This document shows positions 5,064 through 5,653 of a stretch of DNA of 5,653 nt, one piece after another; within the stretch, counting starts at the first letter, position 1, and the number at the start of each line of letters is the position of its first letter. The DNA lies in assembly GCA_030916665.1 (NCBI GenBank), contig JAUPWC010000401.1:1-5653 (forward strand), read 5' to 3'. The translations under genes and the position numbers were made by a program. The DNA is from Verrucomicrobiota bacterium (lineage in GTDB: Bacteria; Verrucomicrobiota; Verrucomicrobiia; Opitutales; Opitutaceae). The notes under the pieces were generated by a model, which was not told the DNA's origin, did not search any database, and was given only the letters and a program-made list of their open reading frames with translations.

Positions 5064-5653
5064 ATGAAGCCTATTGTTTCCACGTCCTCCTCACTCATCC
5101 GCCCAACTCTCGGGCTGATGCTCCTCGCCCTCGCGGGCATCGCGCGCGCCCAGAGCGGGTCCGCCGAAACCGCCCCCGCCGTTCCCCTGTCCACGCTCGT
5201 CAGCGAAATCACGGCCAAGAACCCCGAGCTCGCCTTCTATGAGGCGGAACTCAATGCCACCAAGGCCGGCCGCAGGCTCGCAGGCACCCGCGAAAACCCC
5301 GAACTCTCTGTGAGCGTGGGCCGCAAGCGTGTCACCGACCCGTCCGGTGCTCTTGCGGGTGAAGGCACCGCTTGGTCCGTGTCTGTATCCCAGACCTTCG
5401 ATTGGCCGGGCCGACTCTCTCTCCGCAAGGCCATCGCCAACCAGGACATCGCTCTCGCGGAACTCGGTCTCGCGCGCTTCAAGGCTGCGCTTGCCAGTCG
5501 CGCCCGCACTCTTGTCTATGGGCTTCATGCCGCCCATGAACGCGCCGCTGCTGCCGCGGAAGTGGCCGCGCGCTACCAGTCGCTGCGTGAACTCTTCCTG
5601 GCCCGCGAGCCCGGTGGAATCACACCCCTGCTCGAGACGCGGGTCATCGAGGC
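5064..5653 (+). CDS. TolC-family outer-membrane efflux protein (CzcC/CusC-like), 3' end missing
   Basis: The frame starts at ATG 5064 and is still open at the right edge, giving 196 complete codons of a protein that usually has about 400-470 residues. Residues 1-29 form a signal peptide (core LGLMLLALAGIA, cleavage after ARA). There is no Cys at the cleavage site, so it is not the lipoprotein type seen in CusC. The outer-membrane efflux pattern follows: LSTLVSEITAKNPELAFYEAEL (helix, 42-63), NPELSVSVG (78-86, first strand), then AWSVSVSQTFDWPGR (103-117, second strand) and a long Ala/Leu-rich helix (118-180) leading to a GGITPLLET turn (184-192). QTFDWPGR is the family's usual Q-x-F-(D/E)-x-x-G-(K/R) signature. 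It would form the outer-membrane channel of a tripartite RND pump. The metal specificity is inferred from context, and membrane-fusion and pump genes are expected beyond the window. No Shine-Dalgarno sequence is seen before the ATG. Confidence 0.88.
   Translation, partial: MKPIVSTSSSLIRPTLGLMLLALAGIARAQSGSAETAPAVPLSTLVSEITAKNPELAFYEAELNATKAGRRLAGTRENPELSVSVGRKRVTDPSGALAGEGTAWSVSVSQTFDWPGRLSLRKAIANQDIALAELGLARFKAALASRARTLVYGLHAAHERAAAAAEVAARYQSLRELFLAREPGGITPLLETRVIE

Noticed and set aside
5091..5537. Minus-strand frames under the tolC gene
   Set aside because: The + strand has the TolC signature QTFDWPGR and a signal peptide; the antisense products are low-complexity Gly/Arg/Glu.
1..5653. 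CRISPR arrays, tRNA or rRNA genes, complete insertion sequences
   Set aside because: No regularly spaced repeats, cloverleaf or T-loop sequences, rRNA-like stretches or paired terminal repeats with a transposase were seen.

Overview
The window is G+C-rich and has the look of a copper/heavy-metal handling island from a Gram-negative bacterium. The best guess for the host is Verrucomicrobiota, possibly Opitutales. That is inference from four things: a small secreted YHS/TRASH-like cysteine protein, a short NTF2/SnoaL-like secreted protein, a DUF2231 membrane protein beside a copper oxidase, and start sites mostly without Shine-Dalgarno sequences. No rRNA or other marker is present to confirm it.

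All confidently called genes lie on the + strand. Left block (positions 2-3422), tightly packed: a DUF2231-type four-helix membrane protein cut by the left edge; a 741-residue CopA-type multicopper oxidase whose C-terminus continues into a CopB-like outer-membrane beta-barrel; a secreted CCxxC protein of YHS/TRASH type; and a secreted NTF2/SnoaL-like protein that stops short and appears frameshifted near position 3379. Gaps in this block are 9 to 27 nt, so it reads as one operon.

Right block (3500-5653): a TorF-like outer-membrane beta-barrel protein of unknown function; a compositionally different stretch (about 4298-4545) that holds a minus-strand ORF with a zinc-ribbon cysteine pattern and a thrice-repeated octamer; a small secreted cysteine-rich protein with eight cysteines; and the start of a TolC/CzcC-type outer-membrane efflux protein cut by the right edge. 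A TolC-family gene here suggests that an RND metal efflux system (CusB/CusA or CzcB/CzcA type) follows outside the window.

Taken together, the left block would oxidise and sequester copper in the periplasm or at the outer membrane, with the small cysteine proteins as possible metal binders, and the right block would begin an export system. The most unusual features are the CopA-CopB fusion in one polypeptide, the unnamed eight-cysteine secreted protein before tolC, and the scarred segments on both sides of the TorF-like gene (a truncated NTF2-like gene on the left, a low-G+C zinc-ribbon remnant or gene on the right), which suggest rearrangement between the two metal modules.
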